Source of the DNA: Candidatus Nitrosopumilus sp.
GTDB taxonomy: Archaea > Thermoproteota > Nitrososphaeria > Nitrososphaerales > Nitrosopumilaceae
Direction of reading: 5' to 3'
NCBI GenBank assembly: GCA_020431995.1
Contig: JAGQHE010000035.1
Span: 1-60,312 of the forward strand
DNA: 60,312 bases
In this document: positions 1 through 8,168 of the stretch, piece after piece
Layout of the letters: every line of letters starts with the position of its first letter
Position numbering within the stretch: position 1 is the stretch's first letter
Position numbers and translations under genes: made by a program
Notes under the pieces: generated by a model
Told to the model about the DNA's origin: nothing
What the model saw: the letters and a program-made list of their open reading frames with translations, nothing else
Database searches by the model: none

Positions 1-228
1 ATAATTGAACTTGACAAGGATGATGAAGAGATTGAAGAAATTTCTTCAAAAGAGGATAGCATGGGTACTTACAGCCTTGAATATCTTAATCCAGTTGTCA
101 AAGCCGTAGGAACTACTGTAGGTTTTATTACATGTGAATTTTCAAGCGCAAAACCTCTGAGAATTGAGTTCAAGGTGGCAAATATTGGCAGAATTCACTT
201 TTACTTAGCTCCACGCGTGGAAAGTTAA
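1..228 (+). CDS. pcn: DNA polymerase sliding clamp PCNA (C-terminal part)
   Basis: The reading frame is open from base 1 and ends in TAA at 226-228, so only the last 75 residues are present. An acidic stretch (LDKDDEEIEE) is followed by a segment ending in IHFYLAPRVES. This matches the end of archaeal PCNA: the last beta strands plus the APRV-type tail that helps form the pocket for PIP-box partners. PCNA is the homotrimeric ring that tethers replicative polymerases, FEN1 and ligase to DNA. The start lies outside the window. Identification rests on the C-terminal pattern only, but that pattern is distinctive. Confidence 0.85.
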   Translation: MIELDKDDEEIEEISSKEDSMGTYSLEYLNPVVKAVGTTVGFITCEFSSAKPLRIEFKVANIGRIHFYLAPRVES

Positions 229-263
229 AGCATTTAAAGATTAAACAATTCATGTATTTTGAA

Positions 264-1664
264 TTGAAATTAGTAATAAAATACGGTGGAACATCAATTT
301 CCACTTCAAAAGACATTCAGGCTATTGCTAAATATATTAATCAATTATCAAAAAAAGATCAAATTGTAGTTGTTTGTTCTGCAGTTAGTGGAACCACTGA
401 TGATCTCATAGAAATATCTGAGTCTATAAAAAAAGAAAATAAATCAAAAGCAGAACAACTTGCATCAAAAATTATCAACAGACATAAACAATTAGCGAAA
501 CAAACAGTCAAAAAACTAAATTTACAAAAAAAAATAGTAACAAAACTAGATCAAGATTTCTCTGAACTTCTTGCATTGATCGATGGAATGGTGTTATTAG
601 GCGAAGTTACCCCCAGATCAATGGATTATCTAATTTCCTTTGGTGAAAGACTATCGATAAAATTAGTCTCATCAGCAATCAATGATCTGGGGAAAAAATC
701 AATTCCTCTTACTGGAAAAGAAGTAGGTATTGTTACTGATTCCAAGTTTGGTGAGTCTAAGCCATTAATTGATACAACCAGATTGAGAATATCAAAAACA
801 ATTGATTCTCTATTCTCAAAGAAAACAATCCCCATCGTTGGAGGATTTTCAGGTGCTGATCAACATGGACATATAACAACATTTGGTAGAGGGGGCTCTG
901 ATTATTCTGCAACGATTATTGGTTCTTGTATTAAAGCTGATGAGATTTGGTTGATGAGTGATGTCAATGGATTAATGACTGCAGATCCAAAAATTGTAAA
1001 AAATGCAAAAGTACTCAAAGAAGTATCATACATAGAAGCAATTGAAATGGCTTTATTTGGGGCAAAGCAGATACATCCACGAACATTTGAGCCTTTACTA
1101 TCTAAAAAAATTCCAATGAGGATTAGAAGTTCTTTCAATACTATAAATGAAGGAACACTGGTTACGGCGTCTCCTGCGTCTATTAAAAATACTGTAAAAT
1201 GTGTTAGTAATGTTCAAAATAATGGACTGATTGATGTTCAGGGTGGTAGTATGGTTGGGATGCCTGGTACGGCTGCCAAAATATTTGAAACATTAGCAAA
1301 AGCTGGAATCAATGTGATGATGATCTCACAAAACCCTTCTGAATCAAGTATAACAATTGTTGTAAAGAATGATGATCTTGACAAAGCAGTTAGTGCCTTA
1401 GAAATGGAATTACTAGGAAAAATTATCAAAAAACTAGATGTCACTACAGATGTTGCCATTATCGCGTTAATTGGTTCAGGAATGAGGGGAACTGTTGGGG
1501 TTGCATCAAAGGTTTTTGGAGCAATTGAGAAAAACAAAGTAAATGTATCTATGATAACACAAGGTTCATCTGAGCTCAATTTGGCGTTTGTTGTAAAGAA
1601 CTCTGACACAAACGCAGCTGTGCGTGCTTTACACGATGCATTTGCACTTGAAAAAATCAATTAA
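264..1664 (+). CDS. lysC: aspartate kinase
   Basis: Phosphorylates L-aspartate, the first step towards threonine, methionine and lysine. The N-terminus has the amino-acid-kinase signature KYGGTS, and the central region has TFGRGGSDYSA, the aspartate-binding segment. The last roughly 150 residues hold two ACT-like repeats (GTAAKIFETLAKAGINV and GVASKVFGAIEKNKVNV), the usual allosteric module. Length (about 466 residues) fits monofunctional aspartokinase. An ATG at 252 is in frame, but a TATA-like tttaaaga at 233-240 is 29 bases before the TTG at 264. Starting there gives a family-like MKLVIKYGG N-terminus as a leaderless mRNA, so TTG 264 is preferred. Feedback inhibition is expected from the ACT pair but cannot be read from sequence. 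Confidence 0.93.
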   Translation: MKLVIKYGGTSISTSKDIQAIAKYINQLSKKDQIVVVCSAVSGTTDDLIEISESIKKENKSKAEQLASKIINRHKQLAKQTVKKLNLQKKIVTKLDQDFSELLALIDGMVLLGEVTPRSMDYLISFGERLSIKLVSSAINDLGKKSIPLTGKEVGIVTDSKFGESKPLIDTTRLRISKTIDSLFSKKTIPIVGGFSGADQHGHITTFGRGGSDYSATIIGSCIKADEIWLMSDVNGLMTADPKIVKNAKVLKEVSYIEAIEMALFGAKQIHPRTFEPLLSKKIPMRIRSSFNTINEGTLVTASPASIKNTVKCVSNVQNNGLIDVQGGSMVGMPGTAAKIFETLAKAGINVMMISQNPSESSITIVVKNDDLDKAVSALEMELLGKIIKKLDVTTDVAIIALIGSGMRGTVGVASKVFGAIEKNKVNVSMITQGSSELNLAFVVKNSDTNAAVRALHDAFALEKIN

Positions 1665-1702
1665 GATAAATCATTTAAGGGAAACGTGATAAGTAAAATT
1701 GA

Positions 1703-3160
1703 TTGAAAAAACTAACTGTTATTTTAATTATTGTAGTTTGTACGGCTAGTCTAATGCTTGCATCCACACAGACTGATCAATTTGCTGATGCAGGATCTGC
1801 AAAAAAAATTCATTTTACACAAACTATAACATCCTCACAAGATCCTGGACAAGGACATGAAAATCATCAATTAGCATTTATTTTATCTCCAAATGAAGGA
1901 ACACTTTATGATGGTTCTATGACATTTACCTCAAGTGAATCTGTTCAGGTTGTAGTTTTACATGAACTCGACTCCCAAGAATCAAAAGGACAACCTATCT
2001 GGACTGTTGATGGAAACACTGTTTACGGATTATCGTTAATTGATCTACAGAAAAAATCAGATTCTTTTGAGTTTACTGGAGCTGCACTTGCATTACATTC
2101 TGCCACTTCAAAAGAATTCACAGTAACTGTAAGTGTAGATGGTTGGATCAGAGGTCAACCAACTGAAGTTATAATGAAAAAAATTGAATTACAAAAAGAT
2201 CCAGAATGGTCACTTTCAAGAGCAAACGTTCCAGCTACGATACCTATGCATAAAGGGTTCTATGAGGGTAATGAAGTTCTTTACATTATAACAGATTCTA
2301 GCGATAAAGATTACGCAAAATCCCTTTCAGAAAAACAACATTGGAATGTAGAGATTGCTCCAGCAATTGCCAATATATCGGAAAAATCTCTTCAGAAATT
2401 ATTCATTTTCAAAAATGGAATTAGCGGTAATGGCATCTATGGATTCCAAAACGAAGTATTTTCTAATACCCCACAAAATTTAGAATACAGTGCATTACGC
2501 TCTGTAACTGAAGTTTCATGGAAGATTGGTCAAAAACCAACAATATTTGAATCCATGGATGACATAATTGCCGCTGAAAAAGGTGGCAGAATTGAATTTA
2601 ATGAAACTGGAATTGTTCTTAACACCCCGCAAATAATTTGGCCAGACGGACAAATGATGATACGTTCTGATAAAGAGTTCACCAATGAAATGTCCTATGG
2701 CGCAGGTCAGATTACTGACATAAACATGGATGAAATGACTGTAACTTTTGTAGCTCATAGAGGATGGGGACCTAATGGGAAAACTATCTACTATATCGTA
2801 ACTGATGCTACACCTTCTGGACCTGCAGAATCAATGGGTGTTGTTTCATCCCCATCTTTATCAAATTTGATCGCAAACTCAAGTGCTGTTGATCTTTTCC
2901 AATTCAAAAACGGAATTAAAGGAACAGGGCCATTGGGATTCCAACCGGTAATCGCTGGTACCTCATCTGGTGATGCAAATTACAGTCCAATATGGAAGAT
3001 TTATCTAGTTGAATGGAATGATGTCAAATCTTCAAAAATCCTAGAGACAAAATCAGACATTGACTCTTTTCGTGCAGATGATTTGTTATCTGTAAGTATT
3101 GCCAGACCCACTAACAGTGTTCATCTTGTTAATTGTCCACTCATAGATCCATTCCAATAG
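1703..3160 (+). CDS. secreted protein with two related tandem domains
   Basis: 485 residues starting at TTG, with a TATA-like tcatttaagg at 1671-1680 about 27 bases upstream. Residues 1-30 form a signal peptide (basic KK, hydrophobic core). The mature part carries two similar units of about 130 residues. Each has an IYYIVTD/VLYIITDSS strand, then LFIFKNGI or LFQFKNGI, a GFQ motif, a 'Y(S)..W' segment and a SxxDI turn, which indicates an internal duplication. There is no C-terminal membrane helix or sorting motif, so the protein is probably released or held by other surface components. I recognise it only as a conserved type of secreted thaumarchaeal protein; the function is unknown. It stands alone between lysC and cbiH. 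Confidence 0.85.
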   Translation: MKKLTVILIIVVCTASLMLASTQTDQFADAGSAKKIHFTQTITSSQDPGQGHENHQLAFILSPNEGTLYDGSMTFTSSESVQVVVLHELDSQESKGQPIWTVDGNTVYGLSLIDLQKKSDSFEFTGAALALHSATSKEFTVTVSVDGWIRGQPTEVIMKKIELQKDPEWSLSRANVPATIPMHKGFYEGNEVLYIITDSSDKDYAKSLSEKQHWNVEIAPAIANISEKSLQKLFIFKNGISGNGIYGFQNEVFSNTPQNLEYSALRSVTEVSWKIGQKPTIFESMDDIIAAEKGGRIEFNETGIVLNTPQIIWPDGQMMIRSDKEFTNEMSYGAGQITDINMDEMTVTFVAHRGWGPNGKTIYYIVTDATPSGPAESMGVVSSPSLSNLIANSSAVDLFQFKNGIKGTGPLGFQPVIAGTSSGDANYSPIWKIYLVEWNDVKSSKILETKSDIDSFRADDLLSVSIARPTNSVHLVNCPLIDPFQ

Positions 3161-3174
3161 ACTCCACTAAAGGG

Positions 3175-3182
3175 ATAAATTA
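3175..3182 (+). promoter_or_regulatory. TATA-like box for cbiH
   Basis: ataaatta is centred about 28 bases before the TTG at 3206, the spacing expected for a leaderless archaeal transcript. It supports TTG as the start of cbiH. Confidence 0.5.
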
Positions 3183-3205
3183 CTTGAGAAAAAATTATTT
3201 TCAAA

Positions 3206-4000
3206 TTGACCGGTAAACTCTACATTGTTGGTGTTGGTCCTGGCCATCATGACCATATGACCTTTCGAGCAAAAGAGGTGATTGCTGAAAGTGATACAAT
3301 TGTTGGATATGAAACCTATGTAAATTTGGTTCAAGATCTACTAGAAAGTAAAACGGTTTATCGTTATGCAATGACACAAGAAGTTGAAAGAGCTCATCAA
3401 TGCATTGATCTTGCAAAATCTGGAAAAATAGTATCTTTGGTCTCAAGCGGAGATCCTGGAATTTATGGTATGGCCGGATTAATTTATGAGACACTTGCTG
3501 AGACTGGTTGGGATCCTAAAAATGGCCTTCAAGTTGAAATAATTCCAGGCGTATCTGCACTCAATTCATGTGCGTCAATAATTGGTTCACCGTTAATGAC
3601 TGACTTCGCTGTTGTTAGTATGAGTGATTTGTTGGTTCCATGGGAAATTATAGAAAAAAGAGTTAAATCTGCAGCACAAGGTGATTTTGTAATTGTAATT
3701 TATAATCCTGCCAGCAAAAAAAGAATTCATCAATTACAAGATACTAGAAAAATTCTTCTGAAATATAGAAAACCTACAACCCCTGTTGCAATCATCAAAG
3801 GAGCATTCAGAGACTCTGAAACTATTGTTATGACTAATTTAGAAAATTTACCAAATCACTCTGATCAATTGGGTATGATCACTACGGTGATCATTGGAAA
3901 CTCTTCAACATATACTTACAAAGATCTAATGATCAACCCAAGAGGATATAAATCAAAATATAATTTAGAAGAACAAACTAACCCTAACCTTAAGGTCTAA
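3206..4000 (+). CDS. cbiH: precorrin-3B / cobalt-factor III C17-methyltransferase
   Basis: SAM-dependent ring-contraction methyltransferase of cobalamin synthesis. The TTG start gives MTGKLYIVGVGPGHHDHM, with the tetrapyrrole methylase motif GVGPG at the N-terminus. SSGDPGIYGMAG near residue 80 and PGVSALNSCASIIGSPL near residue 115 are the other SAM-site motifs of the CbiH/CobJ subgroup. Length (264 residues) is typical. It is not clustered with other corrin genes here, although bluB (lower-ligand synthesis) lies 10 kb away. The end overlaps the converging tyrS by 4 bases. The substrate (precorrin-3B or cobalt-factor III) is inferred from family; archaea normally use the early-cobalt route. 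Confidence 0.9.
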   Translation: MTGKLYIVGVGPGHHDHMTFRAKEVIAESDTIVGYETYVNLVQDLLESKTVYRYAMTQEVERAHQCIDLAKSGKIVSLVSSGDPGIYGMAGLIYETLAETGWDPKNGLQVEIIPGVSALNSCASIIGSPLMTDFAVVSMSDLLVPWEIIEKRVKSAAQGDFVIVIYNPASKKRIHQLQDTRKILLKYRKPTTPVAIIKGAFRDSETIVMTNLENLPNHSDQLGMITTVIIGNSSTYTYKDLMINPRGYKSKYNLEEQTNPNLKV

Positions 4001-5043
4001 TAGCTTTTCTTTATAATCTCAAAAATTTCTTCGCTCAAATTTAGCTTATCTCTAATTGGGGAAATTATTTTCACCAAATAATCTCCCACTGTATGTTTCA
4101 AATCACCTGGATGTAGTTTCTTTTCAGCAAAGTCTGTTTCTAATTGTTTATAATCTGAGTATGATACATTGCCACCAAATTTTTCAGGCCTTTCTACGTT
4201 TATTTTATCAAATTCATGTAAGATTATTGTTCTTGCAATTTCCAATAATGGATTATTTTGAATATTTGCCTCTTCACACCATGCTTTACTGATCTTTTTC
4301 TTAATATCCTCATCTGTATTGTGAATAAAGACACCAGAATTTGGATCTGATTTGCTCATTTTGCCTAATATATGAGAATCACCAGTTTCAGCCGGTTTTG
4401 AAAGCCCTGGCAATAATTTATGATGAACTGCAATGGGAACTCTCCATTTCATTTTAGGAAAAATCTCCCTTACTAACATGTGGATTTTTCTCTGATCCAT
4501 TCCGGCATGGGCAATATCTACATCCAATGAATGAATATCAACTGCTTGCATTGCAGGGTAAAGTAACTTGGCCACATCAATTTTTCTATCATCTTCAGAA
4601 CGACCCATAATTGTAAGCGTTCTCATTGTTCTGGCAATCGACATATGTTTTGTAAATTTGACAAGATCTGACCAATATTCCATTTTTTCTTCATACAGTT
4701 TTGATCCCAAAACAATTTCCACATCTGGACAAACCAACTTGAAAGCATCATGATAATATTTTGAAACTTTTGATATGGCTTCCCAATCGCCTCCAAGTTT
4801 ATCATTAATAAGAGTATGCCAGTCTGCAAGAAAAACTGTACATTTTATCCCTGCTTTTACAAAATCATTAATTTTGAAACCAGTACTGATCAAACTACCA
4901 AGATGCAAGAATCCAGAAATTTCTAATCCAATGTAATGTTTAGGCGATGAGTTTGTTTTGAATAATTCAACTAATTCGTCACGTGTTACTACTTCTTCCG
5001 TAGGTGGCCTTTCAATCAAGTCCACTTTTTCTTCTATGTCCAA
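3997..5043 (-). CDS. tyrS: tyrosyl-tRNA synthetase
   Basis: Class I aminoacyl-tRNA synthetase that charges tRNA-Tyr. The nucleotide fold has YIGLEISGFLHLGS with the HIGH-like HLGS near residue 48, and the second signature GKMSKSDPNSG near residue 227. DIAHAGMDQRKIHML is the tyrosine/ATP pocket of archaeal-eukaryotic TyrRS. At 348 residues it is the short archaeal type without a bacterial S4 domain. A TATA-like acgtataaag at 5069-5078 sits about 29 bases before the ATG, supporting this start. The promoter region is shared with the divergent small gene at 5122. Confidence 0.95.
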   Translation of the reverse strand: MDIEEKVDLIERPPTEEVVTRDELVELFKTNSSPKHYIGLEISGFLHLGSLISTGFKINDFVKAGIKCTVFLADWHTLINDKLGGDWEAISKVSKYYHDAFKLVCPDVEIVLGSKLYEEKMEYWSDLVKFTKHMSIARTMRTLTIMGRSEDDRKIDVAKLLYPAMQAVDIHSLDVDIAHAGMDQRKIHMLVREIFPKMKWRVPIAVHHKLLPGLSKPAETGDSHILGKMSKSDPNSGVFIHNTDEDIKKKISKAWCEEANIQNNPLLEIARTIILHEFDKINVERPEKFGGNVSYSDYKQLETDFAEKKLHPGDLKHTVGDYLVKIISPIRDKLNLSEEIFEIIKKSY

Positions 5044-5121
5044 ATCAAAACAACTTTTGAAAAGTAAACGTATAAAGTTATTTAAAATATTGATTTAATT
5101 TGTAAGCTTTGAATAGAAGAT

Positions 5122-5346
5122 ATGTTTTCAATAATCATGACTCTTGAAGAGGGACTAGAATTAATTGAAAACTATAAGAAAGGATTAGAAAAATTTTTGG
5201 AAACATTACCTGAGCAGTCAGTTCAATTAGGCTCAGAAATGATTCAAATTCTAACATTGAATTCTAAAAATGAAATAAAAAATTTAGAATCTATTCAAAA
5301 AGCACTTAAAAGATCTCCAAAATACGAATCTGGCTTGTCAGAATAG
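5122..5346 (+). CDS. small alpha-helical protein of unknown function
   Basis: 74 residues, or 69 if the second ATG at 5137 is used. The sequence is strongly helical and charged: an N-terminal amphipathic segment rich in Leu/Glu (TLEEGLELIENYKKGLEKFL) and a basic C-terminal helix. There are no cysteines, membrane segment or known motif. A TATA-like tgatttaatt at 5091-5100 is 27 bases before the first ATG, so the gene looks expressed from its own promoter. I do not recognise the family. Confidence 0.7.
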   Translation: MFSIIMTLEEGLELIENYKKGLEKFLETLPEQSVQLGSEMIQILTLNSKNEIKNLESIQKALKRSPKYESGLSE

Positions 5347-5442
5347 TTCTATAAAATCTACTTGCAGTTTTCTAAACCCATGCCACGTATTAAATCCAAT
5401 TCCAAACTCTACGTCTATCTTTTTTCTTATTGTACACTTTTT
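5338..5442 (-). pseudogene. possible 3' remnant of a RecJ/DHH-type gene
   Basis: An open stretch on the minus strand ends at 5338 and reads KIDVEFGIGFNTWHGFRKLQ, then VDFIELF and stop. It has no ATG, GTG or TTG start and is closed upstream by TGA. The pattern (hydrophobic strand, N-x-W-x-G, LQV-hydrophobic strand) resembles the C-terminal strand pair of RecJ-like exonucleases. It overlaps the end of the plus-strand small gene. The rest of 5347-5588 is AT-rich and holds no convincing gene. This could be chance; the assignment is weak. Confidence 0.2.
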
Positions 5443-5588
5443 TCATGTTTTTAATCTGTAATGATCGGAAAGAATTGTTCCACGTTTTTTCTATTTTAAC
5501 TCATTTTTTAGATCCAAATAACTGTGTTCGACCTATCTACATATAGAAACAGTTTCTTTACAAATCAATCCAAAAGTCTGCCATATCT

Positions 5589-6197
5589 TTATAATTCTGA
5601 TTCGTCCAGACTTTTCCTAGGTTTTGTACTGAGATAAAACGCATGAGTACTGATAACAAAAGCTGCAAGAAATACTTTGGTTGCAAAAACTAAATTCCAT
5701 GGCCTATCTGGATCTGGATAAGCGACAGACAGTCTGTCTATGTCTGGAACTAAACCATCAACTATTCCTGCAGCTATTTGTGCATTTAGAACTGTAAAAT
5801 TGTACAGTACTTCGTATAGTGTAATTATGGAGAATCCTAACAACATTAGCTGAAGCAAAGCCATCTTTGTTCCAATTATCTTATCTCCTGCAGTCCTTCT
5901 CCAACCTATTCTTGAAACACAATACCATCCAATTATTGTAGAAAAAAATATCCAAGTTGATACTCTGGCAAAATTTTCAAACGGGATAGCTGTATTGTGA
6001 ATTGCTTCTCCCATAACATAAGTTCCATTTTCCATCCACTCTGTCATAGTAACATACACACCGAAAACTAGAGTCGATAACATAATGAATCCACAAACAT
6101 AGAAGACATATAGATATACTTTGTAACTTGAGTCAGATTTTTCTAGATGTCTAGATCTCATAATCCGATTGGCAAATTTTGAAATATAAAAATTCAT
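5589..6197 (-). CDS. four-helix membrane protein, unknown function
   Basis: About 202 residues from the ATG at 6197 (MNFYISKF). A TTG at 6239 is in frame but would overlap the divergent promoter. Four hydrophobic segments are visible: VYLYVFYVCGFIMLSTLVFG, VSTWIFFSTIIGWYCV, MALLQLMLLGFSIITLYEV and VFATKVFLAAFVISTHAF. A loop of about 40 residues between the last two carries several Asp/Pro residues. The last segment holds a His (STHAF). It is not AmoA, AmoB or AmoC. The family is not recognised. It is divergent from the DegT aminotransferase, with a shared AT-rich promoter region. Confidence 0.75.
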   Translation of the reverse strand: MNFYISKFANRIMRSRHLEKSDSSYKVYLYVFYVCGFIMLSTLVFGVYVTMTEWMENGTYVMGEAIHNTAIPFENFARVSTWIFFSTIIGWYCVSRIGWRRTAGDKIIGTKMALLQLMLLGFSIITLYEVLYNFTVLNAQIAAGIVDGLVPDIDRLSVAYPDPDRPWNLVFATKVFLAAFVISTHAFYLSTKPRKSLDESEL

Positions 6198-6210
6198 GTT
6201 TGTTTGATGA

Positions 6211-6220
6211 GATTTATAGA
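6211..6220 (+). promoter_or_regulatory. TATA-like box for the DegT aminotransferase gene
   Basis: gatttataga is centred 28 bases before the TTG at 6243, so the aminotransferase mRNA is probably leaderless. The box lies within the short intergenic region shared with the divergent membrane-protein gene. Confidence 0.45.
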
Positions 6221-6242
6221 CTAGAATGAAAAATACCAATCA

Positions 6243-7325
6243 TTGAAAATTGCAATTAATGTTCCAATAATAGATAAGGAAGAGATATCCGTAGTCACAT
6301 CTGTACTTAAAAATGGCATTTTAACCTCCGCAGGTAAGGATGGAGGTTCACACGTTCAAGCTTTTGAAAAATCTGCCTCCACTTTTATAAAATCAAAGTA
6401 TGTAATTGCAGTCAACTCAGGCACTGCTGCATTACAAGCTGCTCTTTATGCACTTGATGTTAAAAAAGGTGATGAAATTCTAATTCCGTCATTTACTTTT
6501 GTTGCAACTGCAAATGCTATTGTTTCTACTGGAGCAAAGCCTGTCTTTGTTGACATCTTAAAAGAGAATTATACAATAGATCCTGATGATCTAGAAAAAA
6601 AGATTACAAAAAAAGCACGTGCAATTGTACCTGTTCATCTTTACGGAAATATATGTAATGTAGAAAGATTATCTGAAATTTCAAAAAAATACCATCTTCC
6701 AATAATTGAAGACTCTGCCCAATCCTTAGGAAGTACCTATAAAGGAAAACATGCTGGTACTTTCTTTGAAATGGGATGTTGGAGCATGTATCCTGCAAAA
6801 GTAATGACATCAGGTGAAGGCGGATTTATTGCAACTGATGATAAAAAACTTAGAGAGAAATTGCTAATGATTAGAAATCATGGAATGGTTAATGGATATG
6901 ACACTAGAATTTTGGGACTGAATTTACGATTACCTGAAATTAATGCAGCAATTGCCACAGTACAAATGAAAAAACTTCCCATCTTTTTAAAATCTAGAAA
7001 AAAAAATGCAGATCTTTTAACTAAACTCCTATCTGATCTTAATATTGTAATCCCTCATCAAAGGAAAAATGAACATGTTAACTGGTATCTTTATACAATT
7101 GCAACTAAAAAACGAAATAATCTCTTGAAAAAACTAAATCAGCAAGGAATAGGCGCGGTATCTTATTATCCCACACCAGTTCACAAAACTCCCTTTTACA
7201 ATTTGAATATTAAACTTCCAGTAACTGATTGGGCTGCAGCACATGTTTTATCTTTACCAATTCATCCAAAAGTAACTCAAAAAGAAATTGAATTTATTGG
7301 CAAGACTATGCATGAATTACTATGA
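6243..7325 (+). CDS. DegT/DnrJ/EryC1/StrS-family aminotransferase
   Basis: PLP-dependent sugar aminotransferase that converts keto-sugar nucleotides to amino sugars, probably for glycans of surface proteins or polysaccharide. The fold-type I pattern is clear: VNSGTAALQAALYAL (phosphate loop) near residue 60, PSFTFVATANAI, HLYGN near 130, IIEDSAQSLGS near 155, and the Schiff-base lysine in YPAKVMTSGEGG (K186). RNHGM follows at about 217. Length is 360 residues, normal for the family. The TTG start is supported by the TATA-like box upstream. No sugar-nucleotide dehydratase or glycosyltransferase is adjacent; instead decayed coding sequence follows. The exact substrate is unknown. Confidence 0.9.
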   Translation: MKIAINVPIIDKEEISVVTSVLKNGILTSAGKDGGSHVQAFEKSASTFIKSKYVIAVNSGTAALQAALYALDVKKGDEILIPSFTFVATANAIVSTGAKPVFVDILKENYTIDPDDLEKKITKKARAIVPVHLYGNICNVERLSEISKKYHLPIIEDSAQSLGSTYKGKHAGTFFEMGCWSMYPAKVMTSGEGGFIATDDKKLREKLLMIRNHGMVNGYDTRILGLNLRLPEINAAIATVQMKKLPIFLKSRKKNADLLTKLLSDLNIVIPHQRKNEHVNWYLYTIATKKRNNLLKKLNQQGIGAVSYYPTPVHKTPFYNLNIKLPVTDWAAAHVLSLPIHPKVTQKEIEFIGKTMHELL

Positions 7326-7773
7326 ATGTTACAAGTGGTGCTGTTGGTGAAATATGTAAAATTATTACTGCCAATATCTGAGGAGTGTTATTTTGGTGAC
7401 CTGAATTCGTAAATAGATGTATATAATCGCAGCACGAATTTGCGCAAAAACTTTGTAAATTCTGAAATTCCAAACAACATCTCAATAGCAAGAAGACTCC
7501 TTTCTGAAAATAAAGGAATTAACTCAATTATTGAACATGTCAATAAGAATCAAAAACTAAAACTTTCATAGTTTGTAGAAAGAGGTTTCTGGCCATAAAG
7601 CTGATCATTCTTTACTTGAATTACGTAAAAATGAAATTGATAAAAGAACAATCAATTTAACCACTCTAAATCTACCGTTTCATAATCTAAAACATAATAT
7701 TTTCAAAATAATGTAAATTTTAATTTAATCAATGAAGATAATTATGAAATAATTTTGAATAAAATTAATTTTT
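7326..7773. pseudogene. 448-base spacer with scattered remnants of coding sequence
   Basis: No intact gene was found. On the plus strand several short frames read like protein but are stopped or shifted. ATG at 7322 opens MNVTSGAVGEICKIITANI then TGA. A TTG frame at 7440-7571 encodes 43 residues including NISIARRLLSENKGINSIIE. A third frame near 7590-7720 includes SGHKADHSLLELRKNEIDKR then a final TAA. Together they look like one or two inactivated genes downstream of the aminotransferase. The original family could not be identified, and some of this may be chance. Confidence 0.3.
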
Positions 7774-8130
7774 TTAATACCCGTTTCTCTGTCTTTCTTG
7801 ATTGATCTTATTTTTCTTTTTATATTCTTCTAAAATATCATCTGGAGTAAGATTTAGCTCTAAAGATGCCTGTACAACAAAATGCCAGATGTCAATTAAT
7901 TCTTCACTTGCTTCTGTACGATTAAATTCAATTGGTGATTTCCACCATTTCCAGTTAGTTGTCCTTTGTAACTCTACTGCTTCATGTATTATTGCAGTAC
8001 ATAAAGCAGAGATCCTGCCTTCAGAGTCTTTGGGATATCTATCTAATTTCATCATCTCAGACAAACCTTTTTGAAGCTTGAAAATTGTTTCTAATCGGTC
8101 TTCATGTTTTCCAGATGCTTCTTTTGACAA
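7774..8130 (-). CDS. MazG-like / dimeric dUTPase-family nucleotide pyrophosphohydrolase
   Basis: 118-residue all-alpha NTP pyrophosphatase. The metal-binding pairs are visible: E50-x2-E53 (IIHEAVELQ) and E77-x2-D80 (SEELIDIWHF). They are followed by the characteristic C-terminal helix DDILEEYKKKNKINQERQRNGY. The WKWWK motif after the first pair is typical of the dimeric dUTPase branch that hydrolyses dUTP/dUDP. It probably removes dUTP or aberrant nucleotides. The TTG start is the only one that keeps the first helix. A tttaag-like TATA element lies about 30 bases upstream at 8157-8164. Substrate choice between dUTP and other NTPs is inference. Confidence 0.85.
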   Translation of the reverse strand: MSKEASGKHEDRLETIFKLQKGLSEMMKLDRYPKDSEGRISALCTAIIHEAVELQRTTNWKWWKSPIEFNRTEASEELIDIWHFVVQASLELNLTPDDILEEYKKKNKINQERQRNGY

Positions 8131-8168
8131 TTATAAATTGATTTGAGAATAATTGAACTTAAGTCTTT

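Noticed and set aside
5589-6239. Membrane protein considered as a possible ammonia monooxygenase subunit
   Set aside because: Length is similar to AmoA, but the conserved AmoA/AmoC motifs are not visible and the context shows no amo genes, so no such call is made.
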